This document shows positions 21,676 through 32,993 of a stretch of 64,000 bases of DNA, piece after piece. The translations under genes and the position numbers were made by a program. Position 1 is the stretch's first letter; every line of letters starts with the position of its first letter. The DNA comes from Serripes groenlandicus (lineage: Eukaryota; Mollusca; Bivalvia; Cardiida; Cardiidae): NCBI GenBank assembly GCA_031761405.1, contig JASEVX010000005.1, forward strand, positions 8,520,616 to 8,584,615. The letters are read 5' to 3'. The notes beneath the pieces are model-generated. The model saw only the letters and a program-made list of their open reading frames with translations. It searched no databases and had not been told where the DNA came from.

Positions 21676-22600
21676 TTTTATAATTCAGAACACCCCACGC
21701 GTTTTATTTCTACTGGTTCAAGGATTACTGGGTGATATGTTTACAGTTATCCGTCAGGCAGCACTGACAAGTCAGTCCGTAGTTAACAAGATTTTATGAG
21801 ACGGTTTTAAAGGTGTTGAACCCCAGAAAATATATATCATAGTCAAAGTTTTAAAACTGTTCAAATGTTGTCTTGAAATATTAGAATCATAATTCTGATA
21901 TAAAATTCGAGTAACATTTTCACTTTCGAGTACTCAGTATTAAATAATAATATCGTTTATGGTTATTTTTTACTAGGTAGACATACCTAGTAAACCAAAT
22001 TGTGTACATGTTTATGACTTGCAATTGACAGTTTTTGTGGCGATTGGTTGACAATCGCCACAGTGCTACCAAAACAACAACAACGAAAAAAAAATTATAT
22101 AGTCGTATTTGAACAATCGGTTGGATATTTCTGCAAAGGCAATTTACTCACTTCCGTTAAACCGCCATATATATATATAGTTCCATCAGTGATGCAGGCA
22201 CACGATTAATAATGATAATGTTAGTGCTACTTTGATACCGGATTGGTACTAATATTTGAGATTTATCGAGAAAATATCTAAATAGAGTTAAACTATTTAC
22301 ATATTATCTTTCTTCATGTTTGGGCAGATAATAAATATCATCGGGCGTCTTGGGTACGCTATGCAGAGTATCATGATACTCCTGTGCCTCGTTTTATTTT
22401 TACTGTAGTCAACCGTAACCTTTTGACCTTTAACCTGATTCGGCAGGAGTTGGTTGTACTCTGAAAGTACCTCGCCAAAATAAAACGGCCAATTAACTTC
22501 TTTTGTAATTTCTGAAAAGACCTACAAGTTTAACAATCATGGTCCGTGAAAAGTGCTTATTTCGTACCTGGTCCCGTTTTCAATAACATTGCAAAATTAT
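21676..22600. other. No gene; one strong small hairpin
   Basis: A perfect 11-bp stem, TGTGGCGATTG/CAATCGCCACA, with a 5-base loop lies at 22036-22062. No other feature was recognised. Confidence 0.45.
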
Positions 22601-22910
22601 AGAGTGGCATAGGCTAAAACGCAAATAAATAAATAAAGTCGGCTCACGAAAACAACATGACTGTCACGAAAACAACGTTTTATTTGACAATAAATCACAT
22701 GTATTCATAAGTTTTCTAATTATTTACTTAAAAGCATGTGCACAAACATATAACGATAATTTTAAAAGTATGTAATAGTGTTTTTTGTACTAATTACGCG
22801 AAATAGAAAACTTAGAGAGTGGCGTAGGCTAAAACGCATATAAATAAATAAAATCGGCTCACGAAAACAACTCGGCTGCCGCGAAAACAACTTTCTTTAC
22901 GACAATAATC
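22601..22910. repeat. Direct duplication, 215-bp step
   Basis: AGAGTGGCATAGGCTAAAAC with AATAAATAAATAAAGTCGGC and TCACGAAAACAAC occurs at 22601 and, with few changes, at 22816. The motif ACGAAAACAAC recurs several times up to about 22945. Confidence 0.85.
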
Positions 22911-23033
22911 CCATATTACCATATTATGGTTGTTACGAAAACAACTTTTTATAGTTGTATGTCTTCATAATTTTTTAAATTAGGAACAAATGATTGATTA
23001 ACATTTTTTTAGAAAAGATATTGTCCTACGAAA

Positions 23034-23610
23034 ATGACATTTTCTCACAACGTTTTCAACTCTTACAGTGTTCTATTAGCGATCATTTTCTCACAATGTT
23101 TTCAACTCTTCACTATTTTATCATTATTTTCTCACAATGTTTTCAACTCTTCACTATTCTATCATCATTTTCTCACAATGTTTTCAACTCTTAAAACTGT
23201 TCTTCTCACAATGTTTTCAACTCTTCACTATTATATCATCATTTTCTCACACTGTTTTCAACTCTTCACTATTCTATCATCATTTTCTCAATGATTTCAA
23301 CGCTTCACTATTCTATCATAATTTACTCCCAATGTTTTCAACTCTTCACTATTCTATCATCATTTTCTCACAACGTTTTTAACTCCTACAACTGTTCTAT
23401 CTTACATTGTGATAATTCTCGTTTTCTCACAATGTTTTCAACTCATACAAATGCTATATCTTACATTGTGATAAAATGAGAAATTTCACATTTTCTCACA
23501 ATGTTTTCAAGTCATACAAATGCTATATCTTACATTGTGATAAAATGAGAAATTTCACATTTTATCACAATGTTTTCAACTCATACATATTCTCACAATG
23601 TTCCAACTCT
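23034..23610. repeat. Satellite array derived from the core of family A
   Basis: About a dozen units of roughly 30-45 bp, each carrying TCTCACAATGTTTTCAACTC, most followed by TTCACTATTCTATCATCATT. At 23455-23590 the unit lengthens to about 70 bp and includes the palindrome ATTGTGATAAAATGAGAAAT with TTCACATTTTATCACAATG. That palindrome is the hairpin core of family A (compare CATTGTGACAAAAGGAGAAA and CTTTTGTCACAATGTTTTCA). The ORFs here are repeat shadows. Confidence 0.85.
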
Positions 23611-24029
23611 ATCAACAAACAATAGCCGGTGTGTAGAACACCCGTTGAGACCTTTATGAGTCATATAAAAAGTTGTTTTCGGTATCTAGCTATACCGACC
23701 TAAAAACGGGAAGCTGGAATTTTATCAAATCTGGAAATTCCGAAAGGTTTTTATAAATATTTTGAACGCTTTATTTTGTAGTTGTTGCAATATATAAATA
23801 CGATCGCCACTACAGTGCCATTGGCGCTTTGATTAAACATGTACTGCCAAAATAGTTTTGAATCAGTTATTACTTACTTAGTTGTCACTATTAACAATAG
23901 TTGCATAACTTTCATCATTTAACAATTTTGATCTCCATCTGGAGTTCAGCACCTTTAAACGTGCACATTTAGTTTGCTTGACTATGTGTTTAAGGCAAAT
24001 GCAAACAATATGCCGTCCATTGTATTAAA
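23611..24029. other. No feature recognised
   Basis: No repeat family or coding signal seen. Confidence 0.4.
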
Positions 24030-24660
24030 TTTGAGCAGAACAGAACAGAAGTTTATTTACAATACAAGCATATAAGCTCATTGTACATAGCATACATAAT
24101 TAACATACATATTAATGAAAATAGTAATAATTCAATTTTGTATTCAAACAAAGTAAATACATTTATTAGTAAATGATTATGGTATTTAGTTGATTTTCCT
24201 TAAATAATCAATCTTGTTTAACCAAGTAAGATACTGATATGTATCTAAGTTGGGAAAACTAGACAAATTATGGTTAACATACATGAATGACAGCTTATAA
24301 CCTTTTTGAAAGTTACTATTTTTGATGGTGAGAGCGTATAATTCAAAAAATAAAGTAAAATGCTATATATATGATACAAATCTTATCATATTAGTACATC
24401 AGTTATTGGTATTCGACATATTTGTAGAATTTATCAGTTTTGTAAATTTAAATACATTTGGTATATAAACGAAGTATTTTTCAATGTATTTGTTCCTTAT
24501 TTGGGTAAAAAATGGACAAATTATAACAAAGTGGTATTCATCTTCTAAATCGTTTAAAGTACAAAGCTCACATTTCCTGTTGTTTCTGTCAATTTGTATA
24601 TGTCTACCACTTTCTATCAATAGATTATGGGATGAAAGTCTAAGTTTAATGAAAACTTAA
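24030..24660 (-). mobile_element. LINE 3' fragment
   Basis: A 5'-truncated non-LTR retrotransposon. The upstream part encodes the C-terminal end of a reverse transcriptase (separate entry). The 3' end reads TTGTAAATAAACTTCTGTTC and then a CTGTTCTGTT short-repeat tail (24036-24060 on plus). Retention of the 3' end with loss of the 5' part is the usual result of incomplete reverse transcription. Confidence 0.75.
24399..24650 (-). pseudogene. Reverse transcriptase C-terminus (LINE ORF2 relic)
   Basis: The open frame reads FIKLRLSSHNLLIESGRH, then RNNRKCELCTLNDLEDEYHF and VIICPFFTQIRNKYIEKY. The order S-x-H-x-L-x-I-E-x-G-R, C-x-x-C, E-D-E-x-H-F and C-P-x-F/Y-x-x-x-R is that of the segment after the reverse transcriptase domain in many animal LINEs. 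The palm and endonuclease domains are absent. A stop interrupts the frame after MSNTNN, and the remainder reads on as CTNMIRFVSYI, so this copy cannot work. Confidence 0.75.
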
Positions 24661-24989
24661 ACGTATATCGTTAAGGACCACCATGTTTATTGGATTGTAT
24701 TTAAAAGTGCACCGCTTCGTGTCTCATTGCGTGAACATTTCGGAATGGCTAGATAGAGACCACAGGACAACAACTTTTGTTGGATCTTTTTAAACGTTTC
24801 ATTGTTACTTTTGTTTATCGTGTGTTAAAATACAAACAAGCACAAATTGACTGTTCATTTCACATCACTTTATACTGACTTGTTAGTGCCATACATACTA
24901 TGTATTCTCATCTTTAAGAACTTTCTCACTATGATTACATCTGGTTAATAGTGACAACTATGCAAATAGAAGGTAATCACATAACATTA

Positions 24990-25250
24990 AGTAACCAGTA
25001 TAGTGGTTAGGACTCTCACGGAGCAATCGGCCGTGTCCGAGTTATAAGCGTCAACGATTTTGAACTTGACGTCCCGGATTCGATTCCCAATCGCGGCGGT
25101 CATGGTGGAGTGCCCTTTGGCAGGGCACAATTCCTAACCTATTACTGGTTTGTTAACCCAAGGATCATGAATAAGTGAACTGTAGCCGTGATACTACTTA
25201 AATAATGTTAGCAACGGCGTCAAACACGACTAAAACAAACAAATCAGATT
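24990..25250 (+). mobile_element. tRNA-derived SINE, Meta type
   Basis: Box A TAGTGGTTAGGA (about 24999) and box B GGATTCGATTCCC (about 25077), body TGGTGGAGTGCCC and TACTGGTTTGTTAACCCAAG, 3' end GCCGTGATACTACTTAAATA and GGCGTCAAACACGACTAAAA. Confidence 0.87.
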
Positions 25251-25289
25251 ATTATACTTCACGTGACTTTGTAATGTTAAATTATCATA

Positions 25290-25435
25290 TACTCATCAGG
25301 GGCAATTTCTTACTGTCTCATTTTAACAGTACGTTTTTGACCGGTTAACAGTATACTGTTACATGGCACGCGCGTGTAACATGTTGGTCATGCACGTGCA
25401 TGACGTCATTTAAAACCACAACGTTGTAGTAGATC
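25290..25435 (-). repeat. Dispersed repeat R2, copy 2
   Basis: Inverted copy of 605-770. The 18-bp palindrome GTCATGCACGTGCATGAC (25387-25404) and TGACGTCA (25401-25408) are fully conserved. GTATACTGTTACATGGCACG and CTGTCTCATTTTAACAGTAC flank them. Confidence 0.7.
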
Positions 25436-25516
25436 TACCCATGTTCACCTACCCTGCAAAGGTACAACATAAATTGAATACATTTGTAATTTTGTTCGGT
25501 ATAATAAAATAAATAA

Positions 25517-25644
25517 TGCATGGCTTCCAGTGTGACAGTACATATTGTCAACACTCGGGTAAATACTGTTAACTTCGGCTTCGCCTCGGGTAACAGTATT
25601 TACCTCATGTTGACAATATGTACTGTCACACTGGAAGCCATGCA
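25517..25644. mobile_element. Near-perfect palindrome R5
   Basis: Arms of about 60 bp, starting TGCATGGCTTCCAGTGTGAC, meet around a TTCGGCTTCGCCTCGGG centre. Almost all mismatches are near the middle. The structure is typical of a foldback or MITE element; it produces antisense-paired ORFs that are not genes. Confidence 0.85.
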
Positions 25645-26023
25645 ATATTTATATACTATTATGGCCCTTCTTTGGTAAAACCTTTCCATGTTTACTTGTT
25701 GTCAGACATCACTGTAATAAGTCGCCAATAGTTTCATGCACTTTAACAAATAACATGAATAATACACAAGCAATGTGCAGAAGAAATGTAATAACTTGTC
25801 AGTCTGACTGCATTTATCAGAGCAATGGTACTTATGTTATGTTGAGTCATTCATATTAATGTCTGCTAAAGATAATTAGACAATACGTATTGCGTCGCAC
25901 AAAAATAGTCTATTGTTTCCGTCCGTTATAGGAGCTTCACATGTCGGCCTGACATGATTATGGATCAAAAGTGCACCAAGCAAAGTTTATTTCTACATGC
26001 TTTATAAATTGGATAAAATAATT
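25645..26023. other. No feature recognised
   Basis: No repeat family or coding signal seen. Confidence 0.4.
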
Positions 26024-26288
26024 GAGCCGCCGTGCGAAAAAAACAACCTCGTGGACTCTGCGTAAAGAATCGACCCGGATCAGCCTAAGTATGCCGCGCA
26101 GGCTTACTGAGACAGACAATTTTCGCCTCCTGTGGATTTTCTGTTTCATGAATCATTACTCTATACTTCTAGCCCCCTGAGACGGAAAGTGTCGGCCCGG
26201 ATCAGTGTTCGCGGACAGCGCAGGCTGATCTGTGTCGATACATTACGCATAGGCCTCTATAATGTTGGTTTTCTCACGGGACGGCTCA
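26024..26288 (+). mobile_element. Family B MITE
   Basis: GAGCCGCCGTGCGAAAAAAA to TTTTCTCACGGGACGGCTCA, 265 bp. The paired inner blocks GACCCGGATCAGCCTAAGTA and CAGGCTGATCTGTGTCGATA are present. Confidence 0.92.
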
Positions 26289-26929
26289 TAGTATTCGTTG
26301 TATAAAAAAAGGCAATGTTTTGTTTTAGATGTGATGCATCAAGAATTAATTTATGTTCAGTTAATGTTGGAATATAATCATCGTGTTTTATCTAATCATC
26401 ACCTTACATAATTACACTGACTTTTGATATCCGTCCCGAAAACCCATCGTTTCCATTGAATCAGAGCTTTTCGATTCGATGCATACCATATGTAAGTTAC
26501 ATCGCTGCTATTTGGTTGAACTGGAAATAGTTCTTATTGCTTACATGTTATTACAATAACAACACTGACTGAATTTAATCTCTTCTGTTGCAATAAATTT
26601 CCAATTATAGAACAAAAGGCCAGTTTCCGAGAGATGTCTTGAGTTTTGTAGATTCTATATTGTTAATGCATATAATCTCTTTAAACTAGTTAAATGAATA
26701 GACTGTCATCAGAGCATCGACCAACACTGAGAAGAATGAAACTATTAACTAACCGTATTCGAAATATTCCTACCTGCTTAATTCACAATAAAAGTCCCGA
26801 GTCTTAAGGGGGATGACCAAACAGTGGTCAACCCAAGATAACCGTATACATGTAGTGGATGGGCTATTTTTAGAGTCATCTGGTTTATTTATATTGCAGA
26901 CAGACATACACTCTTAACATATGTGTAAG
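26289..26929. other. No feature recognised
   Basis: No repeat family or coding signal seen. Confidence 0.4.
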
Positions 26930-27097
26930 AAGTGTTGAAACATTGTTGTGAATGATAGAAAGTTCCACATTGTTTGGGCAAGTTGTCTGTCGCATGGAAC
27001 TCATTATGAGCAATTTCTCCCTTTTCCACGAAGTTTTCAGCTTTATATAATAAATATTTATTTCTGTATAGATATTTTGTTGTATGAAGGAAAGAGA
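26930..27097 (+). mobile_element. Family A, strongly decayed
   Basis: GTTGAAACATTGTTGTGAAT, then ATGAGCAATTTCTCCCTTTT, CACGAAGTTTTCAGC, and GTATGAAGGAAAGAGATAA at the right end follow family A order. Confidence 0.5.
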
Positions 27098-27444
27098 TAA
27101 ACAACTGTGCTGGTCCTATAACTGTGTCAATAGATCAGGTAACACGAAATTCATTAGCGACAATTATGTTTATATTTGTTCATGTAAAAAAAACTAAGTT
27201 GTGATTTAGATTAAAACCAGTCTTTGAGTTTTTGTGACACATCACATATTAACAGTGTACCTTCTATCGTTGGCACTCAATACTATTATAAACCGGTGTA
27301 TCTGTGGATTAATACGAACTATCTGATAAATATGTGGTGCTCTTTAATCCTGTGTGAAGTTAATTGTGTCTGATGGATGCTTAACTGATAAACCTTTTCA
27401 ACGATCAAAGATTATTTTGATATATGTGTTCAATTAATTCAGCC

Positions 27445-27612
27445 TCCTCCCAAGCATATATATGTTGACGAATTTGCAGCAGGCGCTGTGTTACAATGTT
27501 TACAATTATATTCAATAACAATAGTTAAATTGTTAGTAATTTTCCATATGTCAGCCTTGTTGTTTAGAACGTCGACAGCTGCAGAGTCGCTTTATGTGAG
27601 AAAGGATTAACC
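27445..27612 (-). mobile_element. Family A, strongly decayed
   Basis: TTTGCAGCAGGCGCTGTG, TATATTCAATAACAATAG, GACAGCTGCAGAGTCGC and TTATGTGAGAAAGGATTAA are in family A minus order. Confidence 0.5.
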
Positions 27613-27643
27613 AGGACATCGTCCAGAAAAACACAAAAAGTTA

Positions 27644-27828
27644 CAGAGCTCTAGATAAGGGGCGTTAACCCTTATTTGACCCTCTAACCTTTTGGCGTGG
27701 GTACTCAATAGAATCGTCTCAGTGAACACGATTCTGTTGAGTACCCACAATATAGGATTTGCTTGAATTATAAGAGAGATATTGTGGAGCAAAAACAGCT
27801 GTTTACCCCCTCCTTATCTGGACCTCTG
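27644..27828. mobile_element. Inverted-repeat element R6
   Basis: Ends CAGAGCTCTAGATAAGGGGC and its imperfect complement ending at 27828 (CTCCTTATCTGGACCTCTG) enclose an inner hairpin at 27697-27748, where GTGGGTACTCAATAGAATCG pairs with CGATTCTGTTGAGTACCCAC-like sequence. The 185-bp element has no ORF of its own. Confidence 0.75.
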
Positions 27829-28177
27829 ACTGATTGGACGACTGATGTACCGGCGTCAACAGTACACGAGAGCTTATCCAGAATATGAGTAGGTCAAAGT
27901 GACCAATATCGGTTGTGTGTGTACTGTTCAGAAAGAAGCATTAGGGTTTTCAGGAGTACTGTTTTTACCGATGTTCCCAACCCTTTCATTTACTATTGCA
28001 ATGACCTCGAGTCTGATTTAGGCTTAATTTGACTATTTCTTAAAAGCAAAGGCAACCGCCACAAAGTAAGCGTGATATACGCTTTTATTTCATGTATCCA
28101 TTTAACTCTTTCAGCGCCAAAGGCAATATTGAGGTTTTTTTTTGCAAACAACACTGATTCAGGTGAGTCAGCTCGTA
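27829..28177. other. No feature recognised
   Basis: No repeat family seen. Overlapping frames on both strands up to 28299 depend on the 21-bp repeat that follows. Confidence 0.4.
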
Positions 28178-28249
28178 ACGACTTAGTAACTCGTGCGCAC
28201 GACTTAGTATCTCGTGCGAACGACATAGTATCTCGTGCGCACGAGATAC
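28178..28249. repeat. 21-bp tandem repeat, 3.4 copies
   Basis: ACGACTTAGTAACTCGTGCGC repeats at 28178, 28199 and 28220 with a partial fourth copy. Each unit contains the palindromic GTGCGCAC or a variant. The 21-bp length keeps all frames open, so ORFs here are artefacts. Confidence 0.92.
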
Positions 28250-28419
28250 ATAAAAACATACACATGTCACCTCTGTGCCATCGGAAGAAAGGGTTGTAGC
28301 TTTATCCTATAACAAAGTATAATCAAAATCGTTTTGTATGAATTCCAAGAAATGTGCAGAAAAATACGGTAAAGAATTATAACTCACCGCCGTTTACCTC
28401 ATCCTAACTGCAACTAATT

Positions 28420-28665
28420 GAGCCGTCCCGCGATAGAACCAACATTGTGGACTCTGCGTAAAGTTGAGACCCGGATCAGCCTAAGCATTTAGCGCAGGCT
28501 AACCCGAACAGACACTTTTCGCATCCTGTTGATTTTCTGTTTCATGAGTCATTACTCTATTCCCCTGTGACGGAATGTGTCGGCCCGGATTAGCCTGATT
28601 AGGCTGATTTCGGATCGATACATTACGCAGTGTCCATGATATGGGTTTTCTCGTAGGACGGCTCA
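28420..28665 (+). mobile_element. Family B MITE
   Basis: GAGCCGTCCCGCGATAGAAC to TTTCTCGTAGGACGGCTCA, with the central TTTTCTGTTTCATGAGTCAT. The next family B copy starts only 23 bp later in the same orientation. Confidence 0.92.
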
Positions 28666-28688
28666 TCCTAACACATTACCACATAATT

Positions 28689-28875
28689 AAGCCGTCCCGC
28701 GATAAAACCAACATTGTGGACTCTGCGTAAAGTGTCGACCCGGATAGACGACACTTTTCGCCTTATGTGGATTAATCATTACTCTATAACTCTATCCCCC
28801 TGAGACGGAATGTGTCGGTCCGGATCAGTCTGCACAGAAGCCATTAAGTTTTTTTTTTTATCGCGGGACGGCTTA
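28689..28875 (+). mobile_element. Family B MITE, internally deleted
   Basis: AAGCCGTCCCGCGATAAAAC to ATCGCGGGACGGCTT. The stretch between the GACCCGGAT and AGACGACACTTTTCGCC blocks and parts of the right half are missing. It is a second tandem copy after 28420-28665. Confidence 0.9.
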
Positions 28876-29586
28876 AATTATTGTGACGCAGGTATTGTTT
28901 CAGCCAATATTTGATTTGTTCTATGAAAATCCATGGTGAGTGAGATGCATAAATGCTAAGATTTTGAGGAATTACATATACGTCGAAATACTCGACATAT
29001 GTGGGCAAAGGTCATAATCAGGAGTGATACTTGGTAATTAATTATGTGTATAACAAACACCGTTTCTTCATCACCGACTTACATGGTCAGACTTTCAACA
29101 CACGCTATGTCGACGTGACTGAACCCCGCGTTAAGGAAGTTTACTTCGTCAGAACGATATTGACGTTGCTTTCCTTGATAAAATAACGAGTAGGCTAATC
29201 TTTACTCCCCATTGTATTTGTTTTGGATATAATTACGGATATTTTCAACTAACAAAACATTTTGAAATCAGTTTTATTAACAGTCTTTGAGCATTTTATT
29301 TTTATTTTACCTTTTCTCAAATTTTCATATTCTCATCATGGGCCTTTTTTTTTCATTTGTAAAAATAAACTTCTTCTAAGTACAAGGCAATGGCAACACA
29401 AACCTTTCTTGCTATATGACTTCAAACAACCTTTGCAAAAATGAACCTTGTCTTACTCATTTAGTACAGTAAATATCAACATTGAGAAGGAATCATAAAA
29501 TAATTCAAGGCCGGTCATAACATAGAACAGACAGATTGGACTGTATTACGCTGGGGACAGAATCGGAAGAATTTAAAGAATATGTC
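28876..29586. other. No feature recognised
   Basis: No repeat family or coding signal seen. Confidence 0.4.
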
Positions 29587-29718
29587 TTAACCCTTTCCCT
29601 CATATAGACGCTTTCTGATGCCTCTGCAGCAGAAGGCTTTTTGAAAACATAGTAACAAAAGAAGAAATTGCACAAAACGTGCAATTTCTCCTTTTGTCAA
29701 AATGTTTTCCACTTTTAG
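29587..29718 (+). mobile_element. Family A MITE, cut by assembly gap
   Basis: TTAACCCTTTCCCTCATATA through the hairpin GAAATTGCAC/GTGCAATTTC to CCACTTTTAG, then the N run. The right half is missing. The left half is close to the family consensus. Confidence 0.9.
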
Positions 29719-29918
29719 NNNNNNNNNNNNNNNNNNNNNNNNNNNNNNNNNNNNNNNNNNNNNNNNNNNNNNNNNNNNNNNNNNNNNNNNNNNNNNNNNN
29801 NNNNNNNNNNNNNNNNNNNNNNNNNNNNNNNNNNNNNNNNNNNNNNNNNNNNNNNNNNNNNNNNNNNNNNNNNNNNNNNNNNNNNNNNNNNNNNNNNNNN
29901 NNNNNNNNNNNNNNNNNN
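29719..29918. other. Assembly gap of 200 N
   Basis: A run of exactly 200 N inside a family A copy, probably a fixed-size placeholder. Reading frames drawn through it are meaningless. Confidence 0.98.
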
Positions 29919-30744
29919 ACAAGCAAAAGTGATGAACACAAAAAAAAAAAAAATATATATGAATAAACTTGAATTTCTTTATCTGTAAACCTTTAAGTGA
30001 GCATAGAGGGACATTTTTACTTTTGCTGAGTAGAGAATTTAATGCAGGTCCTGATCTGAATCGGTAGTTAATATTGTTTGAAGAATATGCCCAATCTATC
30101 TAGCTTCAGGTCAAAGTTCAAAGCCGATCTCTTACTGTGTTAAGTGGTCAATCACGTGATTCTTAGTACAACATACACGCTACGTGTAGTCAGCATAGAC
30201 TAACCACAGTCTATCAATTTATTCAAAAGTATTTTTTCATTTATTAGGTGAACATGTATCCAAAGGGAATGAAGATTGTCAGTGAACTCGTAATATATAT
30301 CCATTATTTCGGAGATGAATTGATGGGTACAAACAATAGTGTGACAACTTTGACGACAGACGATCGTTTGAGTACCCACATCATAGAGTTTAAGTGTCAA
30401 ATAAAGATTTTAGAACATGCAAAACGCCGTTTATCACACGGGGTGTAGAATACCTGCCTGGGAAAGAGAGCAGAGCTGGTCACCAATACTTTGCGGTTCG
30501 TCTTTCGCAGAAAGCCTCTCATACCCCCGTTACTTTGAGGAATAATTCCAGTCTACCTATCGTAAAATGTAGCTATTAATCAAAGCACTGAAATGGCTGT
30601 CTGCAAGTGGCTAACTGCAGATGACTGATTACATATGGATATGGAAAAAAACTCACAATATCACTATTAGGTATTAGATATTGTATACACAGAATGAGAG
30701 TCTAGCACTTTGCTTCAATTTTCACAAATTACTTTCCTGTATTA
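29919..30744. other. No gene called; A-rich start and a weak exon-like frame
   Basis: A run of about 14 A follows the gap (29939-29953). From 30248 a frame of about 66 codons opens after a pyrimidine-rich CATTTATTAG and reads NMYPKGMKIVSELVIYIHYF. Composition is protein-like but no motif is recognisable and an antisense frame is equally open. Confidence 0.3.
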
Positions 30745-31042
30745 ATCGATTGATTGATTGGGGTTTAACGCCATTTCCAACACGTTTTGAGTCATTTAAC
30801 GGCGGCTAATTCACCTACTCATATGTTTCCTGGCTTTCTCACACCAGTACTCCACACCACACAGCATTATTTTCAAGCAACTTGCTGCTTTTCCACATGG
30901 ACTGTTAGCTCATTGGTGGAAGACACATGACGCTTGTCACATTGCCTTTTGTTAAACGTCGGAAAAAATGTTGGCCGAGCTGGGGTTCAAACTCACAACC
31001 CATAAATTGACAGCTCGTGTAGCTTACGACTGAGCTACCGGG
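30745..31042 (-). mobile_element. tRNA-derived SINE with imperfect target duplication
   Basis: Same type as 5037-5334: 3' tail ATTGATTGGGGTTTAACGCC, TTTCCTGGCTTTCTCACACC, GTTCAAACTCACAACCC (box B) and TGAGCTACCGGG (head). Flanks TACTTTCCTGTATTA (30730-30744) and TAATTTCCTGAATTA (31043-31057) match at 13 of 15 positions, an aged target duplication. Confidence 0.9.
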
Positions 31043-32789
31043 TAATTTCCTGAATTACGCGCACCTGATATGCTACCAGTTCCGGTTTAGTTACCCATCT
31101 GATTTTCAATAAATGTAAATCCTTACTTCAAAATCTTTTGTCGTCATTTTCTAATACAATTGCTTTTAAGATATAAAGCATGGACCAACAATCCGTACAA
31201 ATTTCGACAATGTTAATTAACAATTTGTTTTTGCAGAGTATTCATGTAGTTTCTAAGGAAATAATTACTTAACACAGTAGTATTGCAGCTATTTTGTGAA
31301 TAATAGCCCGTACAAAGAAAAGACAAAGGTCAAAGGTAACGGATCATTTATTAAGATCGGGGATGTAAATGATATAATAGAAAAAATCATTTCTTTCTAA
31401 AACACTTTCAAATATAAACGAATAGAAAACATACAAATTAGATACGGATAAATAAAAAGTAAGAACTCTGTAGACACAATTGTTATTTTTGAAAGGAACA
31501 TTTTACACTGTTTTGTTGTATCAAGCCTATAATAAAAAATGAAATGCACTTTGTCGGGAGATTTTTAATTTAAACGTTTTCAGTACATAATAATAGGAAA
31601 TGTAAATTATTCAAGGGTCTGTAAAGCATGGCTTTATAAATAGTCACAACTGCATCAAACACCTCCAAAGAGCACCGTACTAAACATTATATTTAAATGT
31701 TTTTGTTTTAATCTTCGTGCGTTGACGCAAGCATTCGGCAGTTTTAATGCCAATCAAATGGGTGCTTAATAAAAGACAAGTCAATTAAACGAGACGATTT
31801 AAACATGGCAGACGTTAAATTGAAATCAGTCCTTACTGCGCTGACTACGTGGCATATTGTGGAAACCACTCTCACGTAAAAATACAATAATAGATAAACA
31901 ACGTTTTAAAATGGTCTCATTATATAGTTTAGACACAGAGAACAGAGAAATCTCGTTAACAGTCTAGAAATCCCAGTGTTGACTTGGGCATGTTGAAACT
32001 TTGTCACAGTGTGTGTCTTCTATGCCAAGTTCACATATGGCTGACATTGGTTAAAAAACAAGGTCAACAAGTTGTGTGAACGCCTCTCTAAAGGCACTTT
32101 TGATTCAAGAACGATGAGACTTTGCCAGAGTGATTGTCTTGATGCTATATACGCTAATGGTAAATGGTCATGTCACTGGTCAAACGTATTATTTAAATGT
32201 GCGTTTTTTTTATCTTCTCATACAGTGCCAACATGTCGTGTCACCTATCCTGTTTAACTAATACTTCAGATAAACGTATAAAGACACGATGTATTTTCGT
32301 CTTCGAGTAATTTACTGAACACAACTTAATTCATCAATTATTTACAAACGATTAGCAAGATCACGCCAAACAAGTTTTTGAATTTTACGCTGGTCCTGTT
32401 TAAGTATACATGTATATCAATTACCTCATATCAAATTAAACATATGCTGAGTGTATGAAATAAACTTTGGAAATTGTGTAGTATGTAGCTATGTTAAGAT
32501 GTACGTAAAAACACTGTCGGCAGTTTGATCGAGAAGTAATGAGGTAAATTACTGATGGTGAACACCTGAAAATGTTACACTAAATACAATAATGCAAACT
32601 TATTATACAAATATGCGTATTAAAGGTAAACACGATGATTTCCGTACACTTAAACGAGTCTTCATGGTGTCATCTCACTCACCACTCCAATATAGTTGTT
32701 GAATAATAACGAAAACATTCACTCGTTAACCGTAAGTGAAGTCATTTTGTAAAGATGACGAAACGTTCCGCAGTCAAATGATCAGAATA
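31043..32789. other. No feature recognised
   Basis: About 1.7 kb of A+T-rich sequence. I see no repeat family and no sustained frame with a recognisable motif. Confidence 0.45.
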
Positions 32790-32953
32790 AACAAAATCGA
32801 GGTTGGAACATATCTCATGATGAGCAATTTCTCATTTTACCACAATGTTTTCAATTGTATTCAATAAGTGTTGCGTTTCTTCATTTAAAGAGTTTTCATA
32901 TGTTTGACTGAACGTTGTCTGCTGCCTATTTTTTGGTTGTGGGAAGGGGTTAG
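32790..32953 (+). mobile_element. Family A, decayed right part
   Basis: ATGATGAGCAATTTCTCATT, ACCACAATGTTTTCAATTG, AACGTTGTCTGCTGCC and GTGGGAAGGGGTTA are in plus order; the left part is unrecognisable. It ends 41 bp before the next copy. Confidence 0.6.
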
Positions 32954-32993
32954 GTTACGTGTAAGTGGTCACAACCCGGCAGTCATAGTGCAG

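Noticed and set aside
22994..23479. Cluster of overlapping ORFs rich in CFQLF-type repeats
   Set aside because: They are shadows of the family-A-derived satellite.
29587..29966. Long ORFs near the gap
   Set aside because: Most of their length is undefined N.
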